The notes: a model not told the origin generated them from the letters alone. DNA of 64,000 nucleotides from Canna indica (GCA_034359265.1 CP136894.1:30968501-31032500), one strand, 5' to 3'; counted from the stretch's first letter, positions 21,444 through 34,283 are shown. Translations and numbers: made by a program.

Positions 21444-23445
21444 TTTGAGATAGATCAAACTACTCAACATGGTGAACTATCAGGATAGTTTACTAAATCC
21501 ATTATTTACATTTTTACAATCAAACAATTGTATAGAACTATAAATCAATAATGCCACATTATAGAAATTGCACTGAAATGTTTATTATTTGGTGTTCATA
21601 TTTCTGAAATGCAATATTCTTTGATAGGACTTAATTACCATCTCTCTTTTCTTCTGCTGACTTAATCTTTGATTTATGTTTTTTAACCTTCTTTAGTTGA
21701 TTAGAAAAGTGGTTTCTTGTTTTTATGTTTTTCTTGAAAATATCATATTCAAAATATCATATTCAACTCTCTAATATTTTTAGTTGTGAATTACAAACTT
21801 GTAGAGCAGCTTAAATAACTTGTTTTTTGTGTTCAAATTTCAATATAATTGCATTCTGTGTATGGAAACATATATTTTTGCAGTTAATTCAGTTAACAAT
21901 GAACGAATGTTCTGTTGTGAATAAACAAATGGATTTTGGCATTTTGCTTTGGATTATTAGGGTTACTTTGTTTTTTAGACTAAAATTCCAAATATTTGAA
22001 TATTTGTAATGCAATCATTATTTAGGTCCATTATCATACAATTCTATTGATGTTTTATATGAGTAACTTTTATAGAACCTCCTTCTGTTTGCAAGGATTC
22101 TCAATTTGGTTACTGATCTATGATGTTACTTAAATATTTGGGTAGCCAACCTCAGAACCATCAGTATAGCTTCAGCACCTAACTAGCATTCAGACCTATC
22201 AACATGACTTAAATAGGAGAGATGTTATGTACATGCTGCTAGATCTATCTATAAAATCTCACCATTCAATGAAATTGAGCATAAAGAAGCTTATAAGTTC
22301 CACCATTGATTTAGAGAAGTCATATCCAATTATGGAAAGAAGTGCGTGATCTACTTCCAGTTACAATAAGGCTGACAAAGTCTTAGTTTATAAGGTTATT
22401 TTTGAGGTGCTTTCTTTTCAATATAATAGTTACTTTAAGTAGTCTATGAATCATCTCATATGTGGATTTGCACTTGTGCACCTGGCCCATTGCAGGTCAT
22501 TTCTGTATGAGTTTAAATGTTACTATATTTAGCGTTCTAGAGCTCTCATTTGGGATTCTAGAAGGTGATGTGATTTCCATAAATAGACAGTATCCTTACA
22601 TGACATGTTAGATATACAGTATCCTTACAAGGCTTCATGCATAGATATTAAATTTTATGCAATGAAGTTTATTCAGTTTATTAGTAATATTCCTTTCTTA
22701 CCTCAATGAAGTCTATTCTCTTTGTTAAATTGGAGACACCCTTAGAAAAGCATAACATCTTATCACATGGTGGTGTTTAAAGAATATAGAAGAGATTCCA
22801 TCCGTCTACAACAATGTTGGATCTCTCAACAATCATGTTAATATAAAACATGATCATACTCAAGCACAATCCCTTGTTTAACAGAATTGAGTTTTATGAG
22901 AAGCTACTGGAATTCTATCATAATCCCATCACCTTGTCACAATCTTTTTTGCATCCAGTTTATGAGACTGAGACTGAGACTGAGGAGAATGGTGTTTGAA
23001 TACACTCAGAGCTAGGAAACATATATACAAAAATGGTTTAGTTTGCAAACAAGAATGAATTATTATCAAAAACATTTTAGTGCCTAGATCTTAATCTTCT
23101 CCATGCTTAGAGTTGTTTCCTAAAGCCACAACTCTAGATAAATATACACTCAGCCTTGAGAAAAATGATATTGAACTATCGAAGTACCAGACTAGCAATT
23201 CATCCGCTTGTTAGATATTGCTTTTCAATATTTATGAAGGACTTGAAGATCCCTTTGAGTTTTAGTTCAAGCAATGGTCAGGTAGTTCACTAAATCAGTG
23301 GTTTAGATGAATTCAAACAGAAGTGATAGCATGGACAAAACAAGAACATTTTATGCAACAAACTTCTATCCTTATAATAAGTCAACCATGTTGATTATGC
23401 TATAAATCATGAGGTTTATATATTAATTTATGTATTGAACAATAT

Positions 23446-23575
23446 CAGCATCCTGTTGAAGTAGAAAGTTGTTGAAGGTCAAGTACATGATTCTTCAACA
23501 AGCTACTAATCAGCATCCTGTTGAAGTAGAAAGTTGTTGAAGGTCAAGTAAATGATTCTTCAACAAGTTACTAAC
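23446..23575. repeat. Two-copy tandem duplication, 65-bp unit with internal inverted repeat
   Basis: Copies begin CAGCATCCTGTTGAAG at 23446 and 23511 and are nearly identical. Each copy contains TTGTTGAAG and, about 20 bases later, CTTCAACAAG, so each can form a short stem-loop. Confidence 0.85.
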
Positions 23576-25823
23576 CTTGGTGGCACAAAGTAGTTTTTAT
23601 TAACACAATTTTACAATGTGATTTGATCTCATACCTCTTCCTACCAGCCATTGACGTTACTGAGGCTTATTTGACACCTAATCATCATTTCCAACCACTA
23701 AAAATGCCCAAATATTGGCAATCAAAGGTTGGTTTAGCTTTCTACAAATTAACGCAACACTATGATTCCCATTATCGTAGAATTCAGCCCAAGTAGCACA
23801 AATAGGGTTTGTATGAGGCTGGTCCAGCTTGGAACAGGTGTCTCAGATGATGGAAGCCCCCCAGCCTATGAATTAAGCTAAGAAGACATCTGCTTTATTC
23901 GAAACTGGAGCCATACAATAATTTCAAACGATGCCCCTTGTTGAGTTTGGAATTTAGCCAGGCCCTCATCGATCCTGGTAATAGTAAAATCAACATTTAT
24001 GTTTATTGGTGATGAATTGTCATGTTATGTTGAATAGCTAGCTTGGGAAGTCTGTAAAGTCGTATTTTGACCCTATTTGGGGTGTAATGCAATATGATTG
24101 TTAGACAAATTATTTTTCAACATATCTTTTTCAGATTTTTGGGGTCTCTTGTGGAGACTTTGCTATGCCATGTCTTAGAAGATTGGCTACACAGTGGTTT
24201 GCATATTTTCTTTTGACTATACATTAATGCTTATGTTTAACATCTTGTCTATTCATTAGCGGAGTAGAAATCTCTATAGTTTCCTCATATTTTCATGTGA
24301 CAAACTGACAATTAATCTTAAGTTATAGTTTTGTTGGATTGGAGGGTCATACTATTGTGCTTAATGTACATTACTTCTGTTTCTGCATATGCTCTTTTTC
24401 TATTCTATAACTTGTTAATGCTGTGTAATTTATTGGGGATCTCGTCTGAGAACTACTTGGGATGGCTTATTTTATCCAGTATTCTTGATTGATAAATTTG
24501 TTTTCGTTGTTAACAGTATCATTTCCTATACAGAACAACTCTGTTTTTGCCTAGGAGGTTATCTGATACTTTTAGACTAATGCAAATTGTGTAAATAATT
24601 TTGGAAATCAATGTAAATATGCCATATAAAATATTCTGTTATGAAATTAAAGACTTTGAAATGAATCAGATTGATATTTTATGAACCCTAATGTGGAAGG
24701 AGTTAATAAAGTGCGAGATAATATTTTATGAACTCACTAGTATTGCATAGGTTTCTTATTAATTAGTTTGAGAATTGACACAACATTAAGATGCAATAAA
24801 GTGTTATTTTCAAATTTAAATTGATAAATTGGTGTATAAACTTATAAATACAAAATTGCATAGGTTGGTGTGATGCATACCAATTAATTATTGTATGCAG
24901 TGGTTTCATCCAAGCTCCAAAGTTTTCTATTAAGTATTAACAGTAAGAAAGTGCCTTTGTCGAATGATACATGTTTAGATCACAAATTGAAGTCGTGTGG
25001 AGACCTCATTAGATTAACGTGGTTTGTGGGAAAATTGCATACCTGTGGCTAGAACTTTCAAAGTTCTAACAAATATGATTTGACTTTTTGAATTTGGATG
25101 ATATGGCTTCAAATTAGAAACTCAGGTTCTGAAGAATGAAGAGAAACCGATAACTTGCTTGTCACTGTTGGAGTAGTAGCTGCTTTTTTAACACCCTGGC
25201 ATTGGTTAATTTTGTTGATTGTTGTAGCATAGTGTTTGCCTGCACTAGCATACGGCTTTGCCGCCTTGGTTGTTTCTATTGGTTGGCCTTGGATGATTGT
25301 ATGTTGTCTAGGCTTTTTTTTTCCTTATGGCTTTGTACTTCTTTTAATACCATGTACTGTTTCATATCTTTACATGAGTACACGGGTTCTGTATTAATAT
25401 CCAATATTTCCCAAATTATCAGATAATCATTCCAGCCCAATAACCCTAGCTGAGAACAGTAAATTTAGGATCTATTACCAGGAAGAAAAACGAGGGAAAG
25501 AAATTAATAATGGAAAATAAGAGTGAAGAGGAAAAGAGTTAAAATACTTATCTTTGTTTTGTTTACTCTTATTAAGAAGAAAGTATGGAAGGACTGATAA
25601 TTTATATTTAGAAAACCATATTATTATTGTTCTTAAATATTTTTACTAATTTATTTTTTTCCTCCTTTTCTGTTAGATTTGAGCAGAAGCTAAAGAGATT
25701 GTTTTTTTCTTTTTTTTTCTACCCCTCCGTTCCTTCGAGGTAAATATACGAAAGGAAAAATTTATTGTTCTTTCTCTTCTTTTTCTTTTGAGGAAGAAGC
25801 CTTTCCTGGTAAATAAACTCTTA

Positions 25824-26080
25824 TACTTTGTTTGGATTGTGGAGTAGAGAAGGGTAGAGAAGAATGGGGAAGGAGGGTTAATTATCATATATTTGGCTTT
25901 TAATTTTAAATGAAGGGAAGAAGTTTGAATGTGTTAGAAATCTCTTTAAAATTTACCAAATACCTCAAATTTTTATTCCATCATTTTGCGAATGTGAAAT
26001 TATCCTATGTTTGACTTTCAATTTTAAAATTATTGGGATGTAGAACCTTTCTCACTATTTTCTGCCAAACAAATGAGCCA
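25824..26080. mobile_element. Possible MITE-like element
   Basis: The left end has TTTGTTTGGATTG and the inverted right end has TTTGTTTGGCAGA, with weaker similarity beyond. A TTA precedes the left end but no clear copy follows the right end. Direct-repeat-like segments (TTTTAATTTTAAA / TTTCAATTTTAAA) lie inside. This is weak evidence. Confidence 0.3.
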
Positions 26081-26610
26081 TTGGTATGTACATGATTTTG
26101 TATTTTAAATTATAGTCTTGATTTAACTATGATTTAGTATGTTGAAATTCTTTAGGAACATTAAGGCCGATACAACATAATTCTCAATAGTCAAATAGGA
26201 AATGATAGTGTGGTCCATTTGGATGTATCTTGGTTAGGATCTGAATAATTAAATAAGACTAGTAGAAACAATATTACATCTAATCAGAATTGGGAGTTTG
26301 AATAATTAAGAAGACTAACTTTAGTTTGATATTTTCCTAATCAGAATTGGGAAAAGGTCGATCAAATCATGGAAGCATATGAATAAAAATAAAGTGAAAA
26401 ACAAGGTTATTTTTAATTTAGTGCTCAGAATATAGAGTTTGATTTGATCTTTATTTTAGTTCTTATCATCTAAATAAACATTAATTTAATCATCCCAGAT
26501 TTATATTTAGCTTTCACGGTTTTTGGCAACGTTAATTTTTTTTCTCAATAATGAAACTATTTTTTTTATATAAAAATAGTCTAAATGATGCTTTGGCTCC
26601 GGCAACACAC

Positions 26611-28154
26611 ATGGCAACAAAAAGCCCTAGGGCTTCCTCGCCCCCTCCTTCGCCGCCTCGTCCGCCCGATCGCCCTCATCAGAGTTCCTCAATTCCTTCC
26701 CCGCTGCCTGCGAGTTCCAACGGTGCGTCATCCTTGTTGACCACATTGAGTAGTGGTTCTCAACGGATTCCTCCATCTCCATCATTGACCCCTTCTGTCC
26801 CGAAGGCATCTTCAAACTCCTCGTCTTCTCCTTGAGTCCAAAAGCTTGAATTTTGGGCTCAGATCTTGCGACGTAAACCCTAACCCCTAAGCTAATGTTT
26901 TGATGTCTACTCTCACCAAGATTCAATCGGCTATTGCGGATCGTGTATCCTTCACCTTTGAACAAATTGGAAAAATGTATCTTAGGTAAGTTCTTAAGTA
27001 AACCCCCCTCTTGATTCTATCAAAAATCAGGTTTCTGTATTTGGTTTTTCGTCAGTTTTCAATCGGTTTTAGACTTGGAAGATTTTTTGTTTTGTTTTTT
27101 GGTTCGATTTTGTTGAATCCGCAAACCTTGCCCTTCCTGGAGGATCCTGGATTTTACGTGGAGATGTTATGCGCCTTATTGGAAACCTATGTTTAGGCTG
27201 TGGGAGGAAAAATTTGCTATTGCGTCTGTCTAGATTCGCTTGCAATCCCTCCTCGAATTTTGGAACAGTGAATCGGTCGTTTTGATTACTCAAAATTTTG
27301 GTATAGTTTTGTGTTTGGATGATCGATCTTTTGAGTATGAACGCGGTTGTTACATACTGGTTTGTGTTGAAATTAACCTTTCTTTGCCGATCAAACAAGA
27401 CATTTGGATTTTTGTTGATGATTCCAAATTTTTTAACCTATCGTCTATGAAAATTTGTCGATTATCTGTTTTCGTTGTGGTGTAATAGGGCATCATGAAA
27501 ATAATTGCCCTATTATTTCGAATCATGTTGCTAATTCTTCCTCCGAAGATCTTCCTGTTGATTCTTCTTGAAAGAATTCTCCCGATGTTTTTATTTCTTC
27601 TCCGATTTTTGAAGTGAATATTTCTGTATCCTTTCTTCTAGTATTTCCATACCATAATCAGTTTGTAGTTCTTGGATTCAAGTCCAACGTTGTAGCTTTG
27701 CTCGGCGGAGCCCTTGTAGTGCACAAACTCCCTCGAGAGATTTTCGTGCTCGGGCTAGTGAGCAGGATGAATGGTTCTGGTTCTTTCAAGAACATTCCTA
27801 GGCCTAAACCTCCTCCTGAGAAAGGTAAGCGGTCTATGAATGGTTCTTTTAAATCTCATTTGGATATTGTATACAATAATTTATCTTGGACCGTTAAAAG
27901 CTCTAGTAGAAATGTTAGTTCTAATGTTTTTAGTAAATTTTTTTTGCTCATGATATGAATATTGATGTTTTAAATGTTCCTAACAGCACTGAAAAGGATC
28001 AAAATTCTGTAAGTATGGAACAAGACCATAGTTTTTCATTTAATCCTCCTACTTCTAAATCTCTAGAAGAGTTAAGCCTGCTAAGTCCAAAAATCACCTT
28101 GGTCCTAGAACTGGAAGCTCAAATAAATTTAAGAGGCACAAGCCTCAAAATGTA
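26611..28154 (+). pseudogene. LINE ORF1 (DUF4283 / CCHC zinc-knuckle protein), decayed
   Basis: The start is a Pro/Ser-rich N-terminus (MATKSPRASSPPPSP). A DUF4283-like segment follows at about 27170-27450, with FAIASVWIRLQSLPLEFWN, LCLDDRSFEYERG and ILVCVEINLSLPIK. A zinc knuckle at about 27469-27512, CFRCGVIGHHENNC, keeps the C-X2-C-X4-H-X4-C spacing. Frames change several times and stops interrupt, so no full protein can be made. The known role of such proteins is to bind LINE RNA. Confidence 0.7.
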
Positions 28155-28224
28155 AATGATTTAAAACCCCAGGGTGATAATACTCTTATGGTGTTTTAAT
28201 CTTCAAACCCCTTTACTTTATTTG

Positions 28225-29215
28225 ATGAATTTTCTTAACTGGAATGTAAGAGGTGCTGGTAGGAGGCCAGCTAGGGAGTTTCTTTGTCTTCAAATTAGGA
28301 ATGCTAATGTGAAGGTAATCTCTCTTCAGGAAACCCATTTGGATAAAACCCAAGCCAAAAAGCTTGTTAAAACCTTTGGTCGCACTTGGAAGTCTGCCAT
28401 CCGATGAAACCCAAGCCAAAAAGCTTATTAAAACCTTTGGTCGCACTTGGAAGTCTGCCATCCAGCTTAGTTCAGGTGCTTCTAGAGGCATTATAATTGG
28501 TAGGGATTCCTTTAATGTTAAAGCTCACATTATTTCTATTTCTGCTCAAATTGTGCATATTGTTATTCAACTTGATAAATCTGAGTCTTCTCTTCTTTCT
28601 AGTGTTTATGCCAACTGATCCTAGAATTAGAACTAATTTATGAAATTCCTTTTTAAATATTGATTGCTCTAATTTCCCTTGATTAATTATGAGTGATTTC
28701 AATTGCATTTTAAATGCCGAGGATAAATAGGGTGGCTTACATTTTAAATTTACTAAATCTATTCAAGAGTTTTTTTGCTTTTATTCAACATGCTGGTTTA
28801 ATTGACCTTGGTTTCTCGAGTCCCAAATTTACTTGGACAAACAACTGCAAGGGTATTGCAAAAATCTTAATTAAATTAGATAGATTCTTTTCCAATGTTG
28901 TATGGTTATATTTTTTTGGTAATTACTCTATTAAACACATGAATAGAGGGATCTAATAAAAACCATATTTCTATATCCATTCTTACTACACCCCAAGCTA
29001 GGAGTAATATTTTTAAAATTTAAAGTTTTAGGCTAATCAAATTCTGGATATTCTTTTCAATTCTAAGTTAAAAAACATTAGAGGTGCCCTGACTTATTGG
29101 AATAGGCACATTGTTAAGAACTTGGAAGCTCAATTAGACACTACTGCCAGTGACATTTTCCTTTTTGAATCCCTTGAGAACTCTCCATCTAGGCTTAAAA
29201 ACTAAACTTAGAGAG
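28225..29215 (+). pseudogene. LINE ORF2 N-terminus: APE-type endonuclease, decayed
   Basis: Begins MNFLNWNVRGAGRRPA, the typical first strand of plant LINE endonucleases, then VKVISLQETHLD with the conserved QET. A 61-bp tandem duplication and a stop follow. Later pieces are SRGIIIGRDSF and, after 28790, LIDLGFSSPKFTWTNN followed by LIKLDRF, which correspond to the end of the endonuclease. No RT domain follows before the junction at about 29262. Confidence 0.75.
28350..28471 (+). repeat. 61-bp tandem duplication inside the LINE endonuclease
   Basis: CAAGCCAAAAAGCTT recurs at 28351 and 28412 and the two units differ by only about one base. The duplication is not a codon multiple and adds a stop, so it arose after the element was no longer under selection. 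Confidence 0.85.
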
Positions 29216-29262
29216 CCCAACAATAAGTTTTTGGCCTTGCAAAGGTAGATTTGTCCTTAGCG

Positions 29263-29620
29263 AGCCTGGGTGGTACATTATGGTGCAATCATAGTCCTTT
29301 AACAATTCAATCCACCTCCTTTGTCTCAAGTTCAATTCTTTCTGCGTCAGAAGGTATTGGAGATTTTTATGGTCTATGTAGATCTCACAGATCTCGCCAT
29401 ACAAGTAATGACGCCACAGCTTTAAAGCAAATACTATTGTCGCCAATTCCAGGTCATGCGTTGGGTAATTTTTCTCATGATTTTTCAGTTGCCGCGATGC
29501 GTTGGCAATGACCTTGCCGTATTGCATAAGGACGCATCCCAAGCTTACTCTCGAAGCATCGCAGTAAATGACAAATCCCTCAGATCTCGATGATAAGGCA
29601 AGAATAGGTGTTGATGTCAA
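29263..29620 (-). pseudogene. Gypsy RNase H, truncated
   Basis: Contains [19 protein letters not shown], the conserved [21 protein letters not shown] block (written in part) and [12 protein letters not shown], all typical of Ty3/gypsy RNase H. The sequence departs from the family immediately after MYHPG, where ANVVADALSR would be expected. The rest of the open frame is read-through into the LINE remnant. Confidence 0.85.
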
Positions 29621-29683
29621 GCAGTCCTTGAGTTTTTGAAAACTCTTCTAGCAACTGTGATCCCAAACAAACTTAATCTTCTT

Positions 29684-30542
29684 CTAAGTCAACCGGGTTA
29701 GGGGAGTTGCAATCCGTGAGAAGTTCTCCACGAACTTTCGGTAATACCCGGCCAGACCCAAGAAACTACGTATCTCAAATACGCTAGTCGGCCTTGCCCA
29801 ATTCTGCACGACCTCAATCTTGGCGGGATCCATCTTTACCCCTTCTCGGGACACCACATGCCCCAGGAATCCTACATTTTTCGTCCAAAATTCGCACTTA
29901 GAGAATTTAGCATAAAGCTGATGCTCTCTGAGAGTTGCTAGAATTATCCTCAAGCGCTCATTATGCTCCTCTTTGCTTCTAGAGTATATCAGAATATTGT
30001 TAATAAAAACAATCACGAACTTGTCCAAGTACTCTTTGAACACACAGTTCATCAAGTCCATGAAAGCAGTGCATTAGTCAGCCCAAAACATAATGGCTGT
30101 ATCTCGTTCGAAAAATCGTCTTAGGCACATCCTGATCCCGGATCTTTAGCTAGTAATATCCGGACCTCAAGTCAATTTTGGAGAACCAGTGTGCCCCCTG
30201 AAGCTGATCAAACATGTCATTAATCCTCGGCAACAGGTATCGATTCTTGATGGTAACCTTGTTTAGTTGCCTATAGTCAATGTACATCTGCAATGATATG
30301 TCCTTCTTCTTAACGAAGAGAATCGGTGCTCCCCAAGGAGACACACTTGGGCGAATGAAATCCAAGTCCATGAGCTTCTGCAATTGGCCCTTGAGCTCCC
30401 TCAGCTCGGTCGGCGCCATTGGATATGGGGGGATGGATATCGGTTTCACCCCTAGCTGTAACTCAATGCAGAACTCGATTTTTCTATCTGGTGGTAACCT
30501 CGGGAGTTCCTCGGGAAACACATCAGGGAACTCACAGATCAT
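29684..30542 (-). pseudogene. Gypsy reverse transcriptase, inactive
   Basis: Recognisable blocks are [56 protein letters not shown] and [11 protein letters not shown], followed by a stop. After a frame change come [18 protein letters not shown] and [13 protein letters not shown]. The catalytic YIDD/YVDD is FINN, so both catalytic Asp are lost. Together with the internal stop this makes the enzyme dead. Confidence 0.9.
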
Positions 30543-30578
30543 CGGAGTCTCACTCAGCCCTAAAGCCGCACCTCCTGA

Positions 30579-30848
30579 TTAATCTGCCATAGATACAAAA
30601 GCTAGTAAAGACTGACAACCTCCATAGAGTAAACTCGGTGCAGATACAAAGGAGTGAGTAGCTCTTGGGTCAAATAGAATATATGCACAAGCAGAACCAA
30701 TTGGAAGTGTATATGCTACCACAGCATTCGACGCCTCAGTGTCGCCTGGTGTAAGTGAGAAAACTCGAGCAGGAGCCTTCCCAGAAGTACTCGGTCGTTG
30801 CCCTCTGCCCGGAGTCTGACTCTCCTGAGCCACTGAAGCTGCGGACAT
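30579..30848 (-). pseudogene. Gypsy aspartic protease, inactive
   Basis: Contains FDPRATHSFVSAP. The family consensus at this place is FDSGATHSF, where the Asp-Ser-Gly triad is catalytic. Here Ser and Gly are replaced (DPR). The N-terminal part is the Pro/Ser/Thr-rich end of gag (SQTPGRGQRPSTSGKAPARV). Confidence 0.75.
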
Positions 30849-30899
30849 TGGTGCTTTTCCCCGTGACTAGGCTGCTCTCTGACCCCCACTGATTGGATA

Positions 30900-31728
30900 A
30901 TCCTTGTAGTGCCCCTGCTGACCTCATTCGAAACAAACATCAGCACGACCATAGCATACTCCCCAGTGTCGTCTGCCACACTGTCCGCAAGACGGCGGTG
31001 CCTCAGGTATCCTCGGTAGAGATGTATCCCCTGCAGGTGTCCTTTGTACAAAACTTGGCCCTAAACGACCTTTGCCCATTCTCTGTCCACCTGTGGAACT
31101 GGCCTCGCGTCGATGCCCTCAGAATGGGCCCGCCGTTCCACTGGTCCAACAGATCTAGACCTCTTCCTCGAGTGCTCCTCAGGTCGCTCTGTAGGTACTG
31201 AAGCTTATGCATCGCCTCATCAACTGCCTTAGCAAAAGATGTGCCCTGCGTGTAGTGAATCAAGCAGCCAATCTGCGGTCGCAATCCCTCGATAAATCGT
31301 CTGACCCTAGCCGTCTCAGTAGCTACCAATGTAGGGTGGTAGCAGGACATCCTAGTTAATTCCATCTCATACTGTTGAATTGTCATTCTGTCTGTCTAGC
31401 GCAACTACTCAAACTCCCTTGCTCGCCTCTTGTGAACATTCCTGGGCAGGTACCGCTCTATTGCTGCGGCCTTAAACTCGTCCCATGTAGGGGGTGGTGT
31501 CAGGTCTCCGTTACGGGCCTCCCAGGTCTGGAGCCACTCCTTGGCTGGTCCCCTCATCTGTAAGCCTACCATGCGCGCTGCCGCCTCGCATGAACATCCT
31601 AGCACTTGGCAGAACGCATAACAATCACTGAGAAAATCTGTGACTTCTGCTGCCGGGTCGGTACCGGTGAACTCTGGAGGCCTCAATCTGACGAACCTCT
31701 CATAAGGAATCTCAAGGTTCACTGTCAT
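30900..31728 (-). pseudogene. Gypsy gag (retrotransposon gag domain)
   Basis: The first part has FVRLRPPEFTGTDPAAEVTD, MRGPAKEWLQTWEA and FKAAAIERYLPRNV. A frame change leads to IQQYEMELTRMSCYHP, RVRRFIEGLRPQIGCL and GRGLDLLDQW. This is the common plant Ty3/gypsy gag. The zinc-knuckle region downstream is decayed. Confidence 0.85.
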
Positions 31729-32453
31729 GAGATACTATCAAGGGTTCTACCAATTTATATATTTCTATAAATAATTTAAATTCAATTTCTTGATCTGTAT
31801 CTTCAATTTTTGGAAACTGATGAAGTTCTTCCGCCAATCCCTCATTAATGAACCTACAAAATCCCTCAAATTGGATCTGACTAAATCCAGGTATTGTGGA
31901 CATTCCTTCATTTCCATCATTTCGGAGCATCTCAACTTTAAGTTTCCTGTTTATCGAAAAAATTCCATTATTAGCTCACTATTTATCGAACCATACAGAT
32001 CTGCCCCGATCACAGGTGGCACTAACTCTTTAGTCACTGGTGCTGTTGGTGCAACTGGCTCGGGTTGAGATATTTATTGTCTCATTTCTCGCTCCTTGCG
32101 GAGCGCCTCAGTTAACTCGACCACCTGGGCCTCTAGCTGCGCCACTCGGGGGACCGGCTCTGCCCTCTGTTGGGCTAGGCAGCCATGACCCCGACAACGC
32201 GGCGGCCCCTACCTGGGCCTCAGTCCCTCTGACCTGTAGAATTACTGTCACTACCACTCATCACTGCCTCATCCTGAGCCTCCATCACTATCAAAACACA
32301 AAAAAAACCAACTACATTAAGTACAAGTTTAATTAGAATTGTTACCATAATTATAAGTACTGCTGCTGATGCGGTCGTCCCCGTAGCCTAATCTCGTGAA
32401 TAGAACACAATACTCTATGTTCTAATGACGTAGTCAGGACCTAACCTAAGGAT
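31729..32453 (-). other. Gypsy leader between PBS and gag
   Basis: On the minus strand this lies between the PBS and the gag start. It contains no recognised domain. A GC-richer part at about 32080-32220 may be the remains of the gag N-terminus in another frame. Confidence 0.45.
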
Positions 32454-32465
32454 GCTCTGATACCA
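32454..32465 (-). other. Primer binding site (initiator Met tRNA type)
   Basis: On the minus strand TGGTATCAGAGC follows the LTR end after a few bases. This is the standard complement of the plant initiator methionine tRNA 3' end. Confidence 0.85.
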
Positions 32466-32990
32466 CTTTGTCACGCCCCAAAACTGGGTCACGTGACGGA
32501 CCAGAGTGCGGTTGAACATCCTGAAGCCTAAATCAAACACCTAGATATTACATGAATCAAAACCAGAAGATAACATACTATAGTATAAAAACAACATCTG
32601 ATGACAACTCAATATCATGACTATGAAGTACTGGATAACATGCTCACTTATAAGTCTAGGAAATAAAAGAACTACCGTTACAATCACACTACTATTTTTT
32701 ACAAACTCAATTCTAACAAGACTCAACCTGACTCGACTACATCAACTAGCTCACGAGATCACTACCGGGGTCTGCCGTCATCAGTTGCGCCGTACCTCAA
32801 AATCACGCTCTACAAAACAAACACAGAAATAAAGTAAGTATAAAACTCAGTGAATGGTCTTCCAATCCACACCAATAAAATTCGATGATAACGACATATG
32901 GTGGTATGACAAGTGAATACGAATGCCAATTAAATTACACTGCTCTAGGAAGACTACCCAAACTCAATGTCCATCTAACTCTTCCCTTAG

Positions 32991-33195
32991 GTTCGCTAGT
33001 TTAGGAAGGTCCTCTAGAACCAGAACCCAACTAAATGCTTGTTCGAGTTCACTGGTTTAGGAAGACATTCTAGAACCAGTACTTGATGTATCTCTGCTCG
33101 AGTTCACTGGTCTAGGAAGATCCTCTAGAACTAGTACCTGCTATATCTCTGCTCGGGTTCATTGGTCTAGGAAGGCCCTCTAGAATCAGTACTCG
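32991..33195. repeat. Four-copy tandem repeat in LTR-2, 55-56-bp unit
   Basis: Units start at 32991, 33047, 33102 and 33157 with GTTCACTGGTCTAGGAAG-like sequence followed by CTCTAGAACCAGTAC. Confidence 0.85.
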
Positions 33196-34283
33196 CTCGG
33201 TCGGGAAGGCCTGCCGACTCATGATCGCTCGTACGCTGTACGTACCACTCGGCCTAATATGATCCAGCTCACTATTCGAGGGTCATGCCCTCATGTCAAC
33301 ACCCAAGGTTCACTTGTATCTGGTATCAAGCTAAAAACCCCAATTATTTATTACGGATCGGGATGTTATACCGGGCCTGCAACTCGGCTTGATTAGCATG
33401 CATTACGAGAATTTCCAGCCTGAAATCATCAATTTTCTATCTACCCGTTACTGTTTAGGTCTCGTAAGTGCTTCCTATGTTTCCAAAACATATCTTACAC
33501 GAAGATCAGTAGGTTACATCAGTACCTTTCACATTAAACTGTTTGTCCAAACTGCTAAATCAAATCAGCATAAATTTGACTAAATTTTTAGCACAACACA
33601 TTTCAGCTTCTATTATGTGTCTCAAACATTTCATTATACGAAATTTAATTCTCAAACATAAAGAATTTCAGCAATATTACCATAAAATTTTTAGCATCAA
33701 GACTATAAGATTTCAGCGTGAAAAAATAAAAAATGAAATTTCAGCAATAAACATATGAAATTTCAGCATCTAAATATATGATCTAAGCATGTTTTGATTT
33801 CCACTCAATTAAGAAATCAAGTATGGCATTGTTTCAACCCAAATTAAAATAAAGATAAAATGCACAACGAGGGGATAAATAATACATCGTCTATTAAATC
33901 TCTACCTTGTGAAGCCCTACTCTAATGTACTGCTAGGCCATACAAAGAAGTAAAAGAAAGAAAAAACAAAGTAAAGCATGGGCAATTTGATTCACACCAC
34001 GTTTGTAATTTCCCCCATCTTTTTTTTCTTTCCACTATATAACATTTCTATGTCACTGTTATCACCCTACCCAATGAGATCTCATCGGTTGCACCTCCAA
34101 GTCAACCTTCCCCCCTTTTTTAAAAGTCATGCAGCCACAAGGAATATTGCACATGCGGCCATGGAAATTAAATTAGGGTTTTCAATCTCTATTCACCGCA
34201 ACACTATACCTTAAGAAATTCTACGTCCGATCTTCGATCTCCCTGAATCCGGCGTTTGATCTCTCTATCTCTCCAAGCCGCTC

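Larger units (their letters stand above)
21452..26559. other. Intergenic DNA without a recognisable gene
   Basis: Five kilobases of AT-rich sequence with only short open frames. I recognise no domain on either strand. Parts of 23100-24000 could be very old retrotransposon sequence, but I cannot support a family. It contains the 65-bp duplication at 23446 and a possible MITE at 25824. Confidence 0.5.
26560..29262 (+). mobile_element. LINE retrotransposon, 3' part missing
   Basis: An L1-type plant LINE with decayed ORF1 (DUF4283-like domain plus CCHC knuckle) and an APE-type endonuclease start. Reverse transcriptase and the poly-A tail are absent. The sequence ends at about 29262, where minus-strand gypsy sequence begins. 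Losing the 3' side is unlike ordinary 5'-truncated LINE insertions and implies later deletion or recombination. Confidence 0.75.
29263..32468 (-). mobile_element. Ty3/gypsy chromovirus, internal region from PBS to RNase H
   Basis: On the minus strand the order is PBS, gag, protease, reverse transcriptase and RNase H. The integrase is missing, because gypsy sequence stops just after the RNase H motif YHPG at about 29263 and abuts the LINE. All frames are interrupted. The relationship to chromoviruses is supported by the chromodomain-type pol end found at 34639-35149 next to the same LTR. Confidence 0.85.

Noticed and set aside
23100..24000. Possible old gypsy gag sequence
   Set aside because: Some phrases looked gag-like in single frames but no conserved block could be confirmed.
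26627..26965. 112-codon minus-strand frame
   Set aside because: It is antisense to the LINE ORF1 start, which matches the family on the plus strand.
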